Assembly: GCF_902713425.1 (NCBI RefSeq)
Contig: NC_081223.1
Span: 392,001-456,000 of the forward strand
DNA length: 64,000 nt
Origin: Acipenser ruthenus
Lineage: Eukaryota; Chordata; Actinopteri; Acipenseriformes; Acipenseridae
Direction of reading: 5' to 3'
Both the position numbers and the translations under genes were made by a program. Shown piece by piece: positions 46,131 through 58,459 of the stretch. Numbering within the stretch: position 1 is the stretch's first letter; each line of letters opens with the position of its first letter. The notes under the pieces are model-generated. The model had not been told where the DNA came from and did not search any database. It saw nothing but the letters and a program-made list of their open reading frames with translations.

Positions 46131-46970
46131 CTACCCCCAACTGTCACCTCTCGCCGTAACCTCCACTCTCTCTCCCCCTCTGTCCTTGCCTCCACTGCTC
46201 TCTCTCACCTCCCTCCTATCGACTCCTTCTCACAACTCTCTGTAGACTCTGCTACCTCCACCCTCTTCTCCTCCCTCCCCTCCCCAACCCTGGCTCTCCT
46301 CTCCGCTCCGCTCAGCAAGAATCACACTGCGATCTGCTGAAAAGAAATGGAAGAGAACCAAACTCCCTGCTGCCTTAGCCCTCTACTGCACTCTTCTCTC
46401 CTCCTTCTCATCTACTCTCTCCTCTGCTAAATGTACTTATTTCCAATCTGTAATCTAAGCCTCCACTAACAACCCACGTAAACTATTCTCTACCTTCTCC
46501 CCCCTCCTCTATCTCCTCTGATGACTTCTTTTTTGACCTATGTTTTCTCTTTTAAAATCTCAAATATCCGCAAACTCTTTAACACCTCTCCTTCCCCCGT
46601 ACCCCCTCCTGCTCCAACCCCTACACCACTGCATCCCCTACTAACTCACCCTCCTTCTCAGACTCTGACCTCTCCTCCCTGCTCCAGGGTCACAAACCCA
46701 CCCCATGTGCTGCATTTAATCCTGTATTTCAGAGTACTGTAATCTGCCAAGTGTTTAATCTGTAGTATTTTGTATTTAATCAGATCCTGATGTAACTATC
46801 ACTGACACTGTTATCTGCTGTATTATTGAATTGTATTTTGTCACAATTGTACTTGCTTGAACCAAAAGTATTATTACTTGTACTGTGATACTTGAAATGT
46901 ATTTGCTTACGATTGTAAGTCGCCCTGGATAAGGGCGTCTGCTAATAAATAAATAAATAATAATAATGTT
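46131..46970 (+). mobile_element. L2 LINE fragment, internally deleted
   Basis: Plus-strand sequence matches the L2 element at 27178-30440 from the end of the endonuclease region, then jumps to the 3' untranslated part. It ends with the full tail GTAAGTCGCCCTGGATAAGG, then GCGTCTGC and AATAAATAAATAATAATAAT. The internal deletions remove the RT core. Confidence 0.85.
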
Positions 46971-46984
46971 GTCCGTATCCTCCT

Positions 46985-47235
46985 TTGTAAAAACTTGTGA
47001 AAAGTGATCATTTCATATATTTGCTATTTTTGTTTTCTTCGTCTATGATTTTGCCATTTGTATCTCTTAGACATTTAACCTCCTCTTTGAATGTTCTCTT
47101 GCTGTTATAATATTGGACAAACATTTTGGAATTGGTTTTAGCCCCCTAAGCAATGTTCATTTATATCTATCTCTCTTGGCCTTTCTAACTTCCTTTTTGA
47201 CTTGTGTTTGCAGTTCCAATTAGGAGGAGTGGCAA
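46985..47235 (-). mobile_element. CR1-like LINE fragment
   Basis: The minus strand encodes pieces like QVKKEVRKAKRD, KMFVQYYNSKRTFKEEVK and HFSQVFTKED, a linker region typical of CR1-type ORF2. A second CR1 piece follows in the other orientation at 47240-47350, so the element has been rearranged. Confidence 0.5.
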
Positions 47236-49099
47236 ACAGTGTTGCAGCAGCAAATGTCATTCAAAATGTTCTAGACAGCATTCAGAACTGGGCAGACACA
47301 TGGCAAATGACATTTAATAGAGGTGTAAGGTACTGCAAACAGGCAATACATTTCTTCCCCCTTTCTATATTTGTTAATTGTGGGCTCTAGTTTTTATTCT
47401 TTTTTAACATCACTGAGTCCCTTGTCCCTGTGCAACCACAATGTAGAAACATATAGAGAATGTATGGGATTGGTCAATAAACATCACTGCTGTTTCTCTT
47501 AAAGCGTGTTTATTTATTTCTAATACTGGACCCTGTCTTAATACTGTATTACATTCTGAATATGAATATAACTGAATTATTAATTGTTGATAATACTTAG
47601 AATACCAGATACATATTAACATTAAAAAGCAATACATGTGATTTATTTAACAGTCGTTCATTATTTTGTGTATCAGCCGCCACACAAAGCTGAGCACAGT
47701 GCGGTATACTGTAATGATGCTGCAGTCAGTCTGCCCGGACTGCACCTGAACCATCTTAAAAACACGAAGCCTCTAATAAGCTAATTTGTAAAAGTTAGTA
47801 AAGAATTGCGCTAATATAACGAAGCTAAATTTGAACTCCTAGCTGGAGCAACGAGAGAGGGCGAGAGGGGGCGGGGCAGAGAAGGAGGCGGAGACGCTGC
47901 TAGGCAACCGGCTCGTGAACATTCCACTCAGCTGAGCAGAGACCGTTAGGATTTAAAAATGCGAACGTTCCGAGGGGCGTTAGGCGCTTCGTTAAATTAA
48001 CACACCGTTGCTGGCATTTTAATTTTGAAGAAAACCATATTTTAAATACTCAAATAGCACAGTATTAAAAAAAAGAACCACTTTACTTCACTTCCAGACC
48101 GTTTTCCAACAAATAAAAGAAAGTGCGTATTTATAATAAGTATATTTGTTATGATATTAAGACTAAACAAATGTGCTTCAGTTTAGTATATCATTTATTT
48201 ATTTATTAAATGTTGTAGTATTTCTTTTTTTAATATTGTATTGTTTTCACAAAATAACATCCATACATTATCAGTTTATCTGCTAGAGTAATCAAATCAC
48301 AAATATTACTCGTCAGTAATTCATACATAGACACGCTGTGGTAACTTCAAGAAGTTAAAATGTAAGGCTGGATTAAAGTTTAACCAAATAAATAAGTAAA
48401 TACATTAATAACGACATGAAACAAAAATACGTTTTGGCAGCTCATACGTAGGCCTATTTAAATTACAAAATGCGACCTGTTTTAGAAATTGATTTATATA
48501 CTACCTGCCATTTAAATCAAAATTATATTTAAAACTGTTTGAGGGGCAGACTAGCATAGATGATTTCTAAAATCCATTAATATGTTAAACTATAACACCA
48601 CATTAGCACTCCAAGAAATATAGAAAATGATCATTTGTAAAGAATTAGCTGTGAGATTATTTAGATAATCAGAATTATGGATGCATGGATTTTTGATTAA
48701 ATATACCCACATGTATTTTTCTTTCATGTCGTAATTTATTTATTAATTTCATTTTAACCTCTTGCTGGTGCCACGGCTTGTCTCTGTATCAATTCACTGA
48801 TATTTGAGGTTTTGTTTAGTACACACTAGCAGGTGATCTGATAATCTTATTGATGTTATTTTGTGAAAACAATAACACGTTAATACTGTGCTACAAAAAA
48901 TGACTCGCCGTGTTGTAACTTGTGCGGGTGATGTCATGGGTTGTCATGGCAGCGCCGATCATCACGGGAGGGGTTATCAGTGGTTGTCGGAGAAACGCTG
49001 GAGTTCCGCTGGCTTCCGAGGTATCCAACCCGAATATCTAAATCAATACAGTGACAACAAAGGAATGTGACATATAAACCTAATGACTACATTAATGAA

Positions 49100-49254
49100 G
49101 CAGTAATACACGACAGGGTGTGTGTGTTATCATGAGGTAATATCACCACGCCTTGGGTGCGTTGGGAGGCACTAGACGAAGTGGAGTTCTTCAACCGCCC
49201 AGGAAGTGGTGATATATCTCATGATAACACACAGACCCTGGAGTGTATTATTGC
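49100..49254. repeat. Fold-back element in block X, copy 4
   Basis: This is a direct copy of the element at 19654-19808 with both arms kept. Confidence 0.8.
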
Positions 49255-49515
49255 TATTATTAAATGGGTCTAGGAGTGTGTTGTTGTTGGTAAAGAAGAC
49301 TTTAAACCTTATTTTAATAATTGTTATTTTTGTCACCTTCCACTGAGAGAAGTAGTTCCACAGTAACTAAAAATGGTTAGATTAACAATTAAACATTTGA
49401 TTTTAAACCGTTTTGTATAATATTTTCTTTTTCAGGGCTTCGCCAATAGTTTCTTGTTCATTCTTTGTAGATATTGAACTGGATCATTGTTTCAACGTGC
49501 ATGTCTGGGTTTTGT

Positions 49516-49531
49516 CCAGTAGATGGCGCTG
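49516..49531 (+). promoter_or_regulatory. CTCF-consensus motif in block X, copy 4
   Basis: CCAGTAGATGGCGCTG is identical to the motif at 20073-20088. It lies about 1.2 kb downstream of the end of zpax C. Confidence 0.5.
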
Positions 49532-50653
49532 CTGCTGCTGCTGTTATGTTTTGTTCAGCAGAATGCAGTTCACGTACCGTGTTACAAACGGGACGGTGCT
49601 GCACAGAGCGGTACAAACTGTGCAATTAAAATCTCCGGTAGTACTACAGACGGGCCGCCGATAATCATCTCCGATTAACCCAACATGAATATAAATACGA
49701 TCTCAGTCCGTTTCAAAGAGCACTCAGAGTGACGGCGCCGGAGAGTCTGCGAGCAGGTTTAATAATATGAATGTCTGCTCGAGTCTTGCATCAAACTCAG
49801 CGTCCTCTATATAGTATAAACACATTACACAAGGGGTTGCCAGCGGGTGTACTGAATTCAGTTCTTTTTACTCAGCTAACTCTATTATATATATATATAT
49901 ATATATATATAGATAGAGTCCTCCTGTTTTACCGAACAGCTCAAAGAATGGAACTTCTGGTTCAGACTGGTGCGCGGATCTAAAGATTCCCCGCATCGGG
50001 TGTACCGGTTTGTTACGGAACGTGTTTCGTAAAATGAGTTTATCCAGTAACAGACTATATAAACCACAGTGAAAACAAACATGAAGAGAACATGTTGCCA
50101 AGTAGTTGTTTGTTTAACCAGTAACTCAAATTACTAAAAAAAACAAACAAACAAAAAAAAAAAAAAAAAAACACAACCTCATTTGTACACAGTGTTAAAA
50201 CTGAAAAAGTTAAACTAATACCTTACTTGGAGCTCTCACCAGGGACCACTTCCAGTAAAAGACGTATTAACCTCAGTGAACAAAATGAATACAAACTTGT
50301 ATTCATAACAAAAAAACAAGCAATCAGCCCATATAAATCTACACACTTTTTGTGATGCTAGAACAAGGTTTATATACAGGAGTGTTGATAATTTCACCCT
50401 AAACTTGCATACTGAAAGCAGCATGTCAAAGCAAGAAGGAACAAAGAGGGTTACAACTCAATGAGAAGGAAAGTCTTTGCCCCCGCGTTCACTCAGTGAA
50501 TTAGTGAAGAATCCTTGAGTAACACACCATATTGAGAATGGCCTGATCAGGAAACAAGCAAAGCATTCAATGCAGTAAGAGGAGAGAATACCATTAACAT
50601 GGCCATTCTGACACACCAATATATAATCTATGTAGAATTAGTCAAGCACCCAC

Positions 50654-50690
<37 letters not shown>

Positions 50691-50743
50691 ACACACACCA
50701 CACACACACCACACAATCCAAAACAGTCTTTACAAGCAATATT

Positions 50744-50749
50744 TTTATT
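50744..50749 (-). terminator. Polyadenylation signal of zpax copy C
   Basis: AATAAA on the minus strand begins three bases after the stop codon at 50752, so the 3' untranslated region would be very short. Confidence 0.65.
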
Positions 50750-50751
50750 TA

Positions 50752-53700
50752 TCAATACACACTTTTGGGCATTTTCCAAAAATATACAACTCCAGCTACA
50801 AAGACAATCACTGAACACACACCCATTGCAGCTCCCAGAAGGGACCACACATTGAATTGGGCTGCAAGAGAAGAAAGAAATAGTTAGTGGAATATAAAGA
50901 GATAGTTATATATTTTACTTGAACTGCAATTGTGTTCACATCATGCATATTACCGCTTCTAGGCATAAAGTGAAGGGATCCATCTCTCTTCAGCTCAATT
51001 GGGCCAGAAGACACAAATGCCTTTACTGCACCACCATCCATCCCTTCAGCACTGCGACCTACAGGAGGAGTCCATCAAAACAAATGGACAAAAATGCATG
51101 CAAAATGTCACCCCCTCCCCCCAACAGACAGAGCTCTTACCAAGCCTCTGTTTCCCTGGAATGCACCGTCTGCTACAGAGGCTGTCTGATGGCCGGTTTG
51201 AATCACATATCACAACACTGCAGTGGAAGTAAATCTGAAAAGACAGCACACCTTGTCAAGTAAAACAAGCATCAATAGATCAGGCAGGACCATCATCCAA
51301 TGAGGATTACTGAATTGAAAAACAAATATATTGCATCATAGTAAGTGTTTCTTGCAAATGTGCAGTTATATGTTTTCATTCCAACTCACTAAAGATTTGA
51401 GCACAGTGACTATTTGCTGCTTGCAAAGCAATCCAAACCACACATTGTGGTACAAGACCCCCATCCCAACACTCCACTTTACCTGTCCTTTCAGTGCATC
51501 CCGGCCGCTTGTGAAGGAAAACATTTTCACTTCAAACCTCTTCAGATGGGATGGGAACAGCACTCTTGCATTGCTGGAGACTGGGTGAAAGATGGTCAAG
51601 TACTCATCTGCAGAGTTCTCACAGCTAGAAAGAGAAAGTAGGTCAGGAGCACATCAGCCACAACTCCAATTCCTAGGTTTTTGTAGGAGCAATATCATAT
51701 TCCAGCATCTTACCTGTCCACAACAACATCCCACTTTGGAGAGCTATTCCTGTCAGCAGAATAGGTTGCCCAGCAGTTCTCCAAAAACAATTCAGCCTGT
51801 GGATCCCTGCTGTACAGGAGCTCTACCTCAAAATACAAGGGTCTTCGCAAGTACTTCACAACAGGGTAATCCTGAGCTCCATAGAAGTCGTTGTAGGTAG
51901 AATCTGCAGAGATGCAAGGGAGAATTTTATAGGTGGAAACACGCTAGAGCATCTATATTATTTCAATTGCCAAGTCCTACCCAATGCAAGCCGCATGATG
52001 ACTGCAAGGTCCCCCAAGCCAGGCTGGACTACAGGTGCAGGATTATTCTGGTACAAGAACTGTACTACCTTGGTGTCATTGACCAGATAGTGACAGGCAA
52101 CTCTCAACCTGGAAAGAGGAGATGAGGTTAGGAGAGTTTCAGGCTCAACCACAAGGATACTCAATTTGATTGCAATCCTTACCGGTAAGATGTGAACAGC
52201 ACTTCATTCTCATAAGTCAGGAGGTTGTTGTCAAACTGGAAGAGAAATCAAAAGACCCAGGTTGCAATGAACTTGTAGATTTAGTATGGAGCTGCATACC
52301 AAGTTGCAGACTAGCTAATATGGTACTCTGGATCATCCCCAGCTCTGTACTAACGTAGTACCAATTTCACAATTAAAAAAAAAAAAAAAAAAAAATCATT
52401 GGTAATGAATATTGCAATTTCATAATTGAACAATTTTGGGACCTCATGATTGTTACAGTTAGTATGATACCACAAGTCTGTCTACAGAAACTGCTAGACT
52501 AATATGGTATTGTTTTAGTAACCTCTAGGAGGGCAACAGTTATTTTGGATTTGTTCCAAATACACGTTTGAATACACAGCTGGTGACTCTTGAGCTGCAA
52601 TTGGTATCAACTCATGTATTAGTTTAGTCCCGGCCTCACCACGGGATCATCCCCAGTTAGTACGCACCTTCCAGTTCACTGCAATTGACCCAAAAGGTCT
52701 CTAGGCAGCACAATCAATGCCATAACCAATAGTCATGTGTCACCACCTTTGTCAACTGGACAAGCAGTTCAATACAAAAAGGTGGCATCCTTCAGATGTC
52801 CACAATTCATGCAAGTAATTCAGCATATAGAAATTTTTGGTCACCATGGCTCCCCAGATTGATCCAGGGGTGTTGTGGCCAACTTGTCAATGTTGAACCT
52901 GCTCAAAAAATATAGTTTTAAATGTGGTCAATACTAACCCTTCTAGTTGTTCCACAGGAGTTGACATTGAAGTAGAAAACTGCATTGATAGCATCAGACT
53001 GAAGAGGCCGGCAACTTGGATCCCTTAGAGTTAGTTGACTTGGAGACAAACTGGGGACAGATTCCACTTTCACAGCAAGAGCTGCCATAGTTCCATTGGT
53101 AAAGCAATCTGAAACATAGCATTGAGCCAGGTTAAGGAAACAGATTATTGCTTCAATACCACTTCATGCTAATCTCAAAAGCAGCTATTCTAAAGAATGC
53201 TTTGTTTCCAGGAGTTACCAATCATCTTTGTAGGGAAACTGCAGGACAGGGAGAAGTCAGCCACCACAACCATGGTCCCAATATCCTTCAAGGTCAAGTC
53301 AAGCCTGCTTCTGATGCCTGAAGAACTGATCACCTACAGAGACAATACATCAGGTCAATAATGTGTTGAACCCAAAACAGCTAAACGCATTTTAAAGTTC
53401 CATCACTTACTTCATATGTGGCATCAACTGAATTGTATGGCACAGTCATCCAGAAATTGGTAGAGTTGGCATTATACTTGTACAGGGCAAGCAGACTTCC
53501 ACCAAGTTCTCTTGAGCCCACAAAAGGAATCCAGTTGCGACCCATGTTGCCATATGTTACCATGGTATAGAATGAAGCACCATCACAGTAGCCAGTTACT
53601 GTAGGTGGAACTGCAAGAGGAAGAGCAGTTGTCAGGGCAATGGACTGGATTGGTTAGAAAAGAGTAGTTTTAGACCAAATAGTCAGGCACTTACTGATGT

Positions 53701-56700
53701 CTTTGAGAATGGCTTCCACTACAGCAGGATGAGTAAAGGGTGTATTCTCTGGCACTATATTCAGCAAGTAGGTCAGGGGCAGAATGTAGGTTCTGGTGTC
53801 TGGAGGAGTTACCTGAAAAGAAAACGTTTGTAGGATTAAACCCAAAGTCAGACAGCAAGCAACATGTCCACAGGAAGCAAATGTTTTCAAAGGACAATTG
53901 AATGGTTGAACAGGTGGGATGTTACCTTTTGCTTCACATTGGGGTCCTCAAATGGCACCTGGAGAGTGTAGGTCTTTGATCCATTGGGAAAGACATGCTC
54001 CTGGACATTATAACCTTTTAGGTTGGCTTCTGGCACAGTTAACGTCTCTGGTCCAACTATAATTTTGACCAGCTCCACATCAGGCAGGAATGTCCCCAGG
54101 GTCACATTGAACACTCTGGCTTTAGGAACAGTGTCTGAAATTAAAGCATGCAGTTGAAATGAAGCATATGAAGTGGAGCACTGCAACAAATCCCTTTGAT
54201 TTACTGCATGTGGACAAGTTCTACATACTGTTTGTGACAACTGGTGGCCGAGGCATGAAAGGAGTGGTTATTGGATGAAGTACTGTGTACTTGGTCTTCT
54301 CAGGCCCATCTTGCCAGGTATGCTCCAGCATTGGTTCAATAGAGTAAGAGATCACATAGGTGTTGTCCAATACATGGCTCTGAAAGCACAGAAGCATCTT
54401 AGGAGGAAAGCTTTAAAATGAGAAGGATTTAGATGTTGAACTTCTACATACCTTGTAATATCCACCATCAGCTCCCACAGGAATTTTTACAGTGATTAGC
54501 TGGGGACCGACATCCAGTTTGTAATTTCTATTCTGAATCATTGCAGGGTCAAGCTTGCGGCCATCAACTCCCATTTGAACATCAAGGGTAGTAATTTGTG
54601 GTGTCGGAACAAGAGGAGGTAGAACACGGGGAACATTCCATGTAATCATCTGTTCTGTGAAGGCTGTTCCATCTGACAGAAAGGAACACCATAGACTTGA
54701 TATAGAAAATTCATACAAAAACCTAGAACAGTTTTTGAGCACCGTTGCCCTCCATAAGCTTACTCACCAGTAGGACATGTAACTGCAGTGTCCACCATCA
54801 TGACCATCCATCTTTGCTTATAAAAGGTGGTTGATCTTAGCACAGCCATTGGTACAGTTTGGATCTGTTGGAGGGGACTTTTACTAAAATAAAAGCAAGA
54901 CTAAATCTACCTTCATAGTCTGGATATACTGTACTAGACAATGAAGCCTAGACTACTTACCCCCTGAGGCTGGCTTTCTGTGGAGTTGTATGCAGCTCTA
55001 ACCAGAATTCGAGTTGGTGTAGTGTTTATGCCATAGCCATTTGTCATGGCCTGAGCAACAGTCATGGTTGTCTTTCTATTTGCTGGGAGATGGAACACAA
55101 TTTTCCAGATGCTGTTGTCAGCAGCAGTTGCCTAGCAGAAGAAAATCTCTTTAGATTAGGGAGTTTGAACACAAAGCATCCCCAGGATAAAGGATTTGTC
55201 ATAACAGATGTTATGTTTAATAAACAGGAACTAAAACTGAAAGTTGAAAGTTTGACACATCACTGAAACCGTTCTAGGTTCAGCGGGCATCTAAGGGAAC
55301 AGAGAAAATCCTCAAATACAACTTCGTACGAAAGCCTATGTGAAAGCATGTTGTCTGGATCCGATACAGGCAGAGTTTACAGCCATTCGTTTGTACTGGA
55401 CCTTAATACATCAGTGTACCAAACTTTAGGACACCTAAACTGCCCCTATGCAGCAGTCCTCAAAAAAGATAAATCAGGACACATTTATCATGAAGGATTT
55501 ATAGCCCTGCACATATGAAGCCACTACCTCAGTCGTTGAAATACAAGGCTTACACTGACAAGAAAGGGTTAATTTCTCCACAATCAATTTCTATCAAAGC
55601 AATCACAGAATACATGTATGCAAAGACAATGCCTTAAATGTCACACAATTCGTATATGGCCACCTAATTGGGAGACAGGTTAAAGTTAAGGGGCCGTTAG
55701 ATTTTGCTTCCTCTAGATGAGACAGTAGAGTAGATCTCAATAGGCAAGACCAAGGGGACATGAATGATGCAAATGCAAAGTCACATGATTCTACCTCAGG
55801 GTATGCAAGGGACCAATCAGGATCATCTTGAACAAAGTTCGGCTCAATAAGTGGCACACCTCTTCTCACAGAAACCTAAAGAGAATTCACATTAGTCATG
55901 AGTGAAGCACTTCTGTAATGACAATTAAATACCCACAAAACCCAACAAGTTATACTGAACAGCATTATCACATCCTGACAGCCCTTACCTCCATGTAGTT
56001 TCTTTCACACAGAATCTCCCTCTCTGCCCATGGAGAATAGCGGCATGTCATGCTCTGAACATAGGAGGAAGCTGAAGTCATAGCACTGTTTGAGAAGACA
56101 CTGATTTGTACTGTCAGCTTGTAGGTCTCATCATTCTGGAAACAAAGGCTAAAGTTAGTCCCAGCATGTCACCATTAGAAACAAGTTTACAAGAAATAAA
56201 ATGAGGACTCACTGTGTTCTGAGCAAAGCAGCTCAGCACAGAAGCAAGGAACTTGGCATTTCCCAAGAAGTCAACAGTTAAGCTATATCCACACTGTGCA
56301 GCCAGTCTTGGAGAGAGGGACACAAGCACCCCCTTATTGTCTATGGAAAAGAAATTCAGTTGGCTTTAAGAAACTGTACACGTGATCAAGCAAGGTAGAG
56401 ATATAACAAAGTGAACACCCCCACCGCCCCATTCCATCTACTTACTGCAATTCTTTAAAAACTATTTATATTAATAGAATTATACTCTCGTTCAAAACAG
56501 TAAGTTTAGAGTAAATGATTTCTATTTCTGCGCACTTGCAGTCAACAAATCTGAATAAGGTTGTAGCAGCACAGGTCTATTTAGTGTGATCAGCAACATG
56601 CTTTTAAATCCAAGGCAAGAGCTTTTCATACCCTGCATCTTACAAAAACAAAGCCTGGTTGCTGCCATACAGCGCGGGAGTGCTCTGTACTTAATTCACG

Positions 56701-57116
56701 TCATTACATTACGAGTCAACAGGCTTTATACATCAAAAGCTTTCCATTCAAGAAAAATGATCACTCACCAATAACACTGATGCGAAAATACTTTCCAACA
56801 AACGACTTATCCAACATCATCATCATAACACTCCCTTGACATTCTGTCCTCACCGAGCCTGCAGAAGACAACGATACTTGAAAACACACAACCGGCAAAT
56901 AAACAGGAATCTGAAAGAACAGCTCTGCTGAAGCGACCGTTATCGTACCTAGAGGGGGGTTCTGCGTCCAAACTTCAGTGACTAACACTGCTAACAGCAA
57001 TGTTATTCTGCATTGAAAAAAAAAAACACGCAAGTGAGAAACACACAATAAAATGAACGTTTCTAAAGAAGAGAAAAGATCAACAATTACCCAAATCTAA
57101 GACAACACGGCATCAT
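50752..57116 (-). CDS. zpax: Egg-envelope ZP-domain protein, zpax-like, complete (22 exons)
   Basis: Secreted or membrane-released structural protein of the egg coat. Exons (minus strand): 57116-57091, 57007-56949, 56858-56769, 56340-56213, 56135-55989, 55875-55795, 55131-54961, 54864-54768, 54672-54452, 54379-54229, 54134-53926, 53812-53695, 53610-53411, 53333-53219, 53108-52939, 52235-52183, 52108-51981, 51903-51714, 51624-51483, 51234-51141, 51058-50954, 50861-50752. All have AG/GT borders and matching phases; the sum is 2805 bp, 934 residues plus stop. Signal peptide about 1-23. Repeated ZP-N-like regions cover about 29-600, with CRYSPWAEREILCERNYME in exon 5, which I recall from ZPAX proteins. 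The ZP domain proper is about 605-860 (DCFTNGTMA, LENCWATYS). RLGR at 862-865 is a furin-type site, and a membrane span is at about 904-927. Exon 1 is inferred from phase and conservation. It could be another ZP2-like paralogue. Confidence 0.85.
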
Positions 57117-57224
57117 TAAATCCAAGGCAGACCCGACCGTGAATTTCTTTCACCGTTATAAAGAAACAATAATAAAAACAAAACCGTCAGTAGCTGAGTT
57201 TGGTGTTCCTTAGAGCGCAATAGG

Positions 57225-57230
57225 TTTATA
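57225..57230 (-). promoter_or_regulatory. TATA box of zpax copy C
   Basis: CTCTTTATAAACC on the minus strand lies about 110 bp before the start codon, suitable for a start site near 57200. Copy B has the weaker TTTATAAT. A CAATTG E-box (57266-57271) lies about 35 bp further upstream; FIGLA acts on ZP genes through CANNTG sites, so it is a candidate. Confidence 0.45.
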
Positions 57231-57330
57231 AAGAGGTTCAGGTGCTAATGGGAGCTGATTAGCTGCAATTGATGCACGCACCTCTTTCATATTAGTCCTC
57301 TGATTGTCAGTCAGTACGTTAATTAAAATA

Positions 57331-57332
<2 letters not shown>

Positions 57333-57373
<41 letters not shown>
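57333..57373. repeat. (AAT)n microsatellite upstream of zpax C
   Basis: About 14 AAT units match the longer run at 35517-35563 in arm B. Confidence 0.95.
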
Positions 57374-57375
<2 letters not shown>

Positions 57376-58364
57376 CCATTTCGAAGATTGTACTTTGAAT
57401 TTAAGTTTGGCAGAAGTACGTGCGGATCAAACTGGACTGTCACCTACAAGGACTGTCTGATTAAAGGCTCAGCTATGGAGGCATGTAGTAAACAAACCCC
57501 AATGAATAATAAAAAGCAGGCCGCGCAAATGAAGAAACACATTTATATCATGCAGGAATCCAGGCAGATGTGTTGCCTGCGCCAGTTTGAGGGGACGAGA
57601 ATGACAGCTCGAGTTCTGATGTGAACATCCACAAGTCAATTACACATTTTCACAATTTCACCAGACTGATAGGTAGGCTAAGCAGACATTAAAGTAGACA
57701 ATTTATTTGAGGCCACTCGATTTAAGAAACAGTGCAAAGCATCTCTTTAGCATGTCAGATTTGCCATGACAGGGGCAGTCCCGGGGAATAGAGTGACCAA
57801 GTGGCAAATGGAAAGCACAGCGCTTAACCTGAAATACAACGCGCAGTATTGATTTAGAACAGACTAAACACAAATCGGAGGGCGTGCTGGAAATTTGAAT
57901 TGTAATCAATTTATTTAAGATTTGACGTTCCCATTTTAATTATGGAGCTTAATTACATTCATTATTTTCTGTATAATTCATTCAATTAGTGTGTTGAGCA
58001 TTTTCAATTTGGCATATTATCTTCGAGTGTTGAGCTTTGTCTATTTGACAGCTGTTATTTCAATTCAAATGTTGAACTTTGTCGTTGATGTTTGACGCTC
58101 TGGCTTTTGCAGTTCACATTTTTGTTTCATTCCACCTCTCATAGGTTTGAACACAAACGGGTTTATTTGTGAAATTGTCAGATTGTTTCTTGTGTATCCA
58201 GCGCTCATCTGAACTAACTGGTTCAGTGGTGTGTTCCCGTGAATAGACAGCACATGTCTGAGGGGGGGTGTTCTGTTCAGCTGTGCATTTCTGTGCGCCC
58301 CCCAGCCCGGCCAGCTCTCCCTCCCACCCGATCTGCAATCTTGGGAAGATCTTGGTAGCTTTGA

Positions 58365-58459
58365 CCAATCAAAGCCCGTGTCACTACCAAGAATTCACCA
58401 GGAAAGAGCCAATCAGATTTCGCAGAGCTACCAAGAATGAAGTGACGGAATTATCCAAT
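58365..58459 (+). promoter_or_regulatory. Three CCAAT boxes in a tandem segment
   Basis: CCAAT occurs at 58365-58369, 58409-58413 and 58455-58459, each set in a near-repeat containing CCAAGAAT or CCAATCAGAT. Arm B keeps only two (ATTGG at 34477-34481 and 34521-34525). Such spacing suggests NF-Y sites of a GC-rich promoter, but no gene on the plus side was recognised. Confidence 0.35.

Larger units (their letters stand above)
47240..50735 (+). repeat. Block X, copy 4
   Basis: This is the longest copy, with the CpG-rich segment at 47835-47990, the fold-back element at 49100-49254, the CTCF-like site at 49516-49531 and the TATA box at 49690-49697. It runs into the 3' end of intact zpax copy C. 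A (TA)n run at 49885-49911 and a poly(A) run at 50656-50688 are internal. Confidence 0.9.

Noticed and set aside
50808-51041. Long minus-strand open frame across the last two zpax exons
   Set aside because: The frame runs through an intron and out of the correct phase; the spliced exons 51058-50954 and 50861-50752 give the real product.
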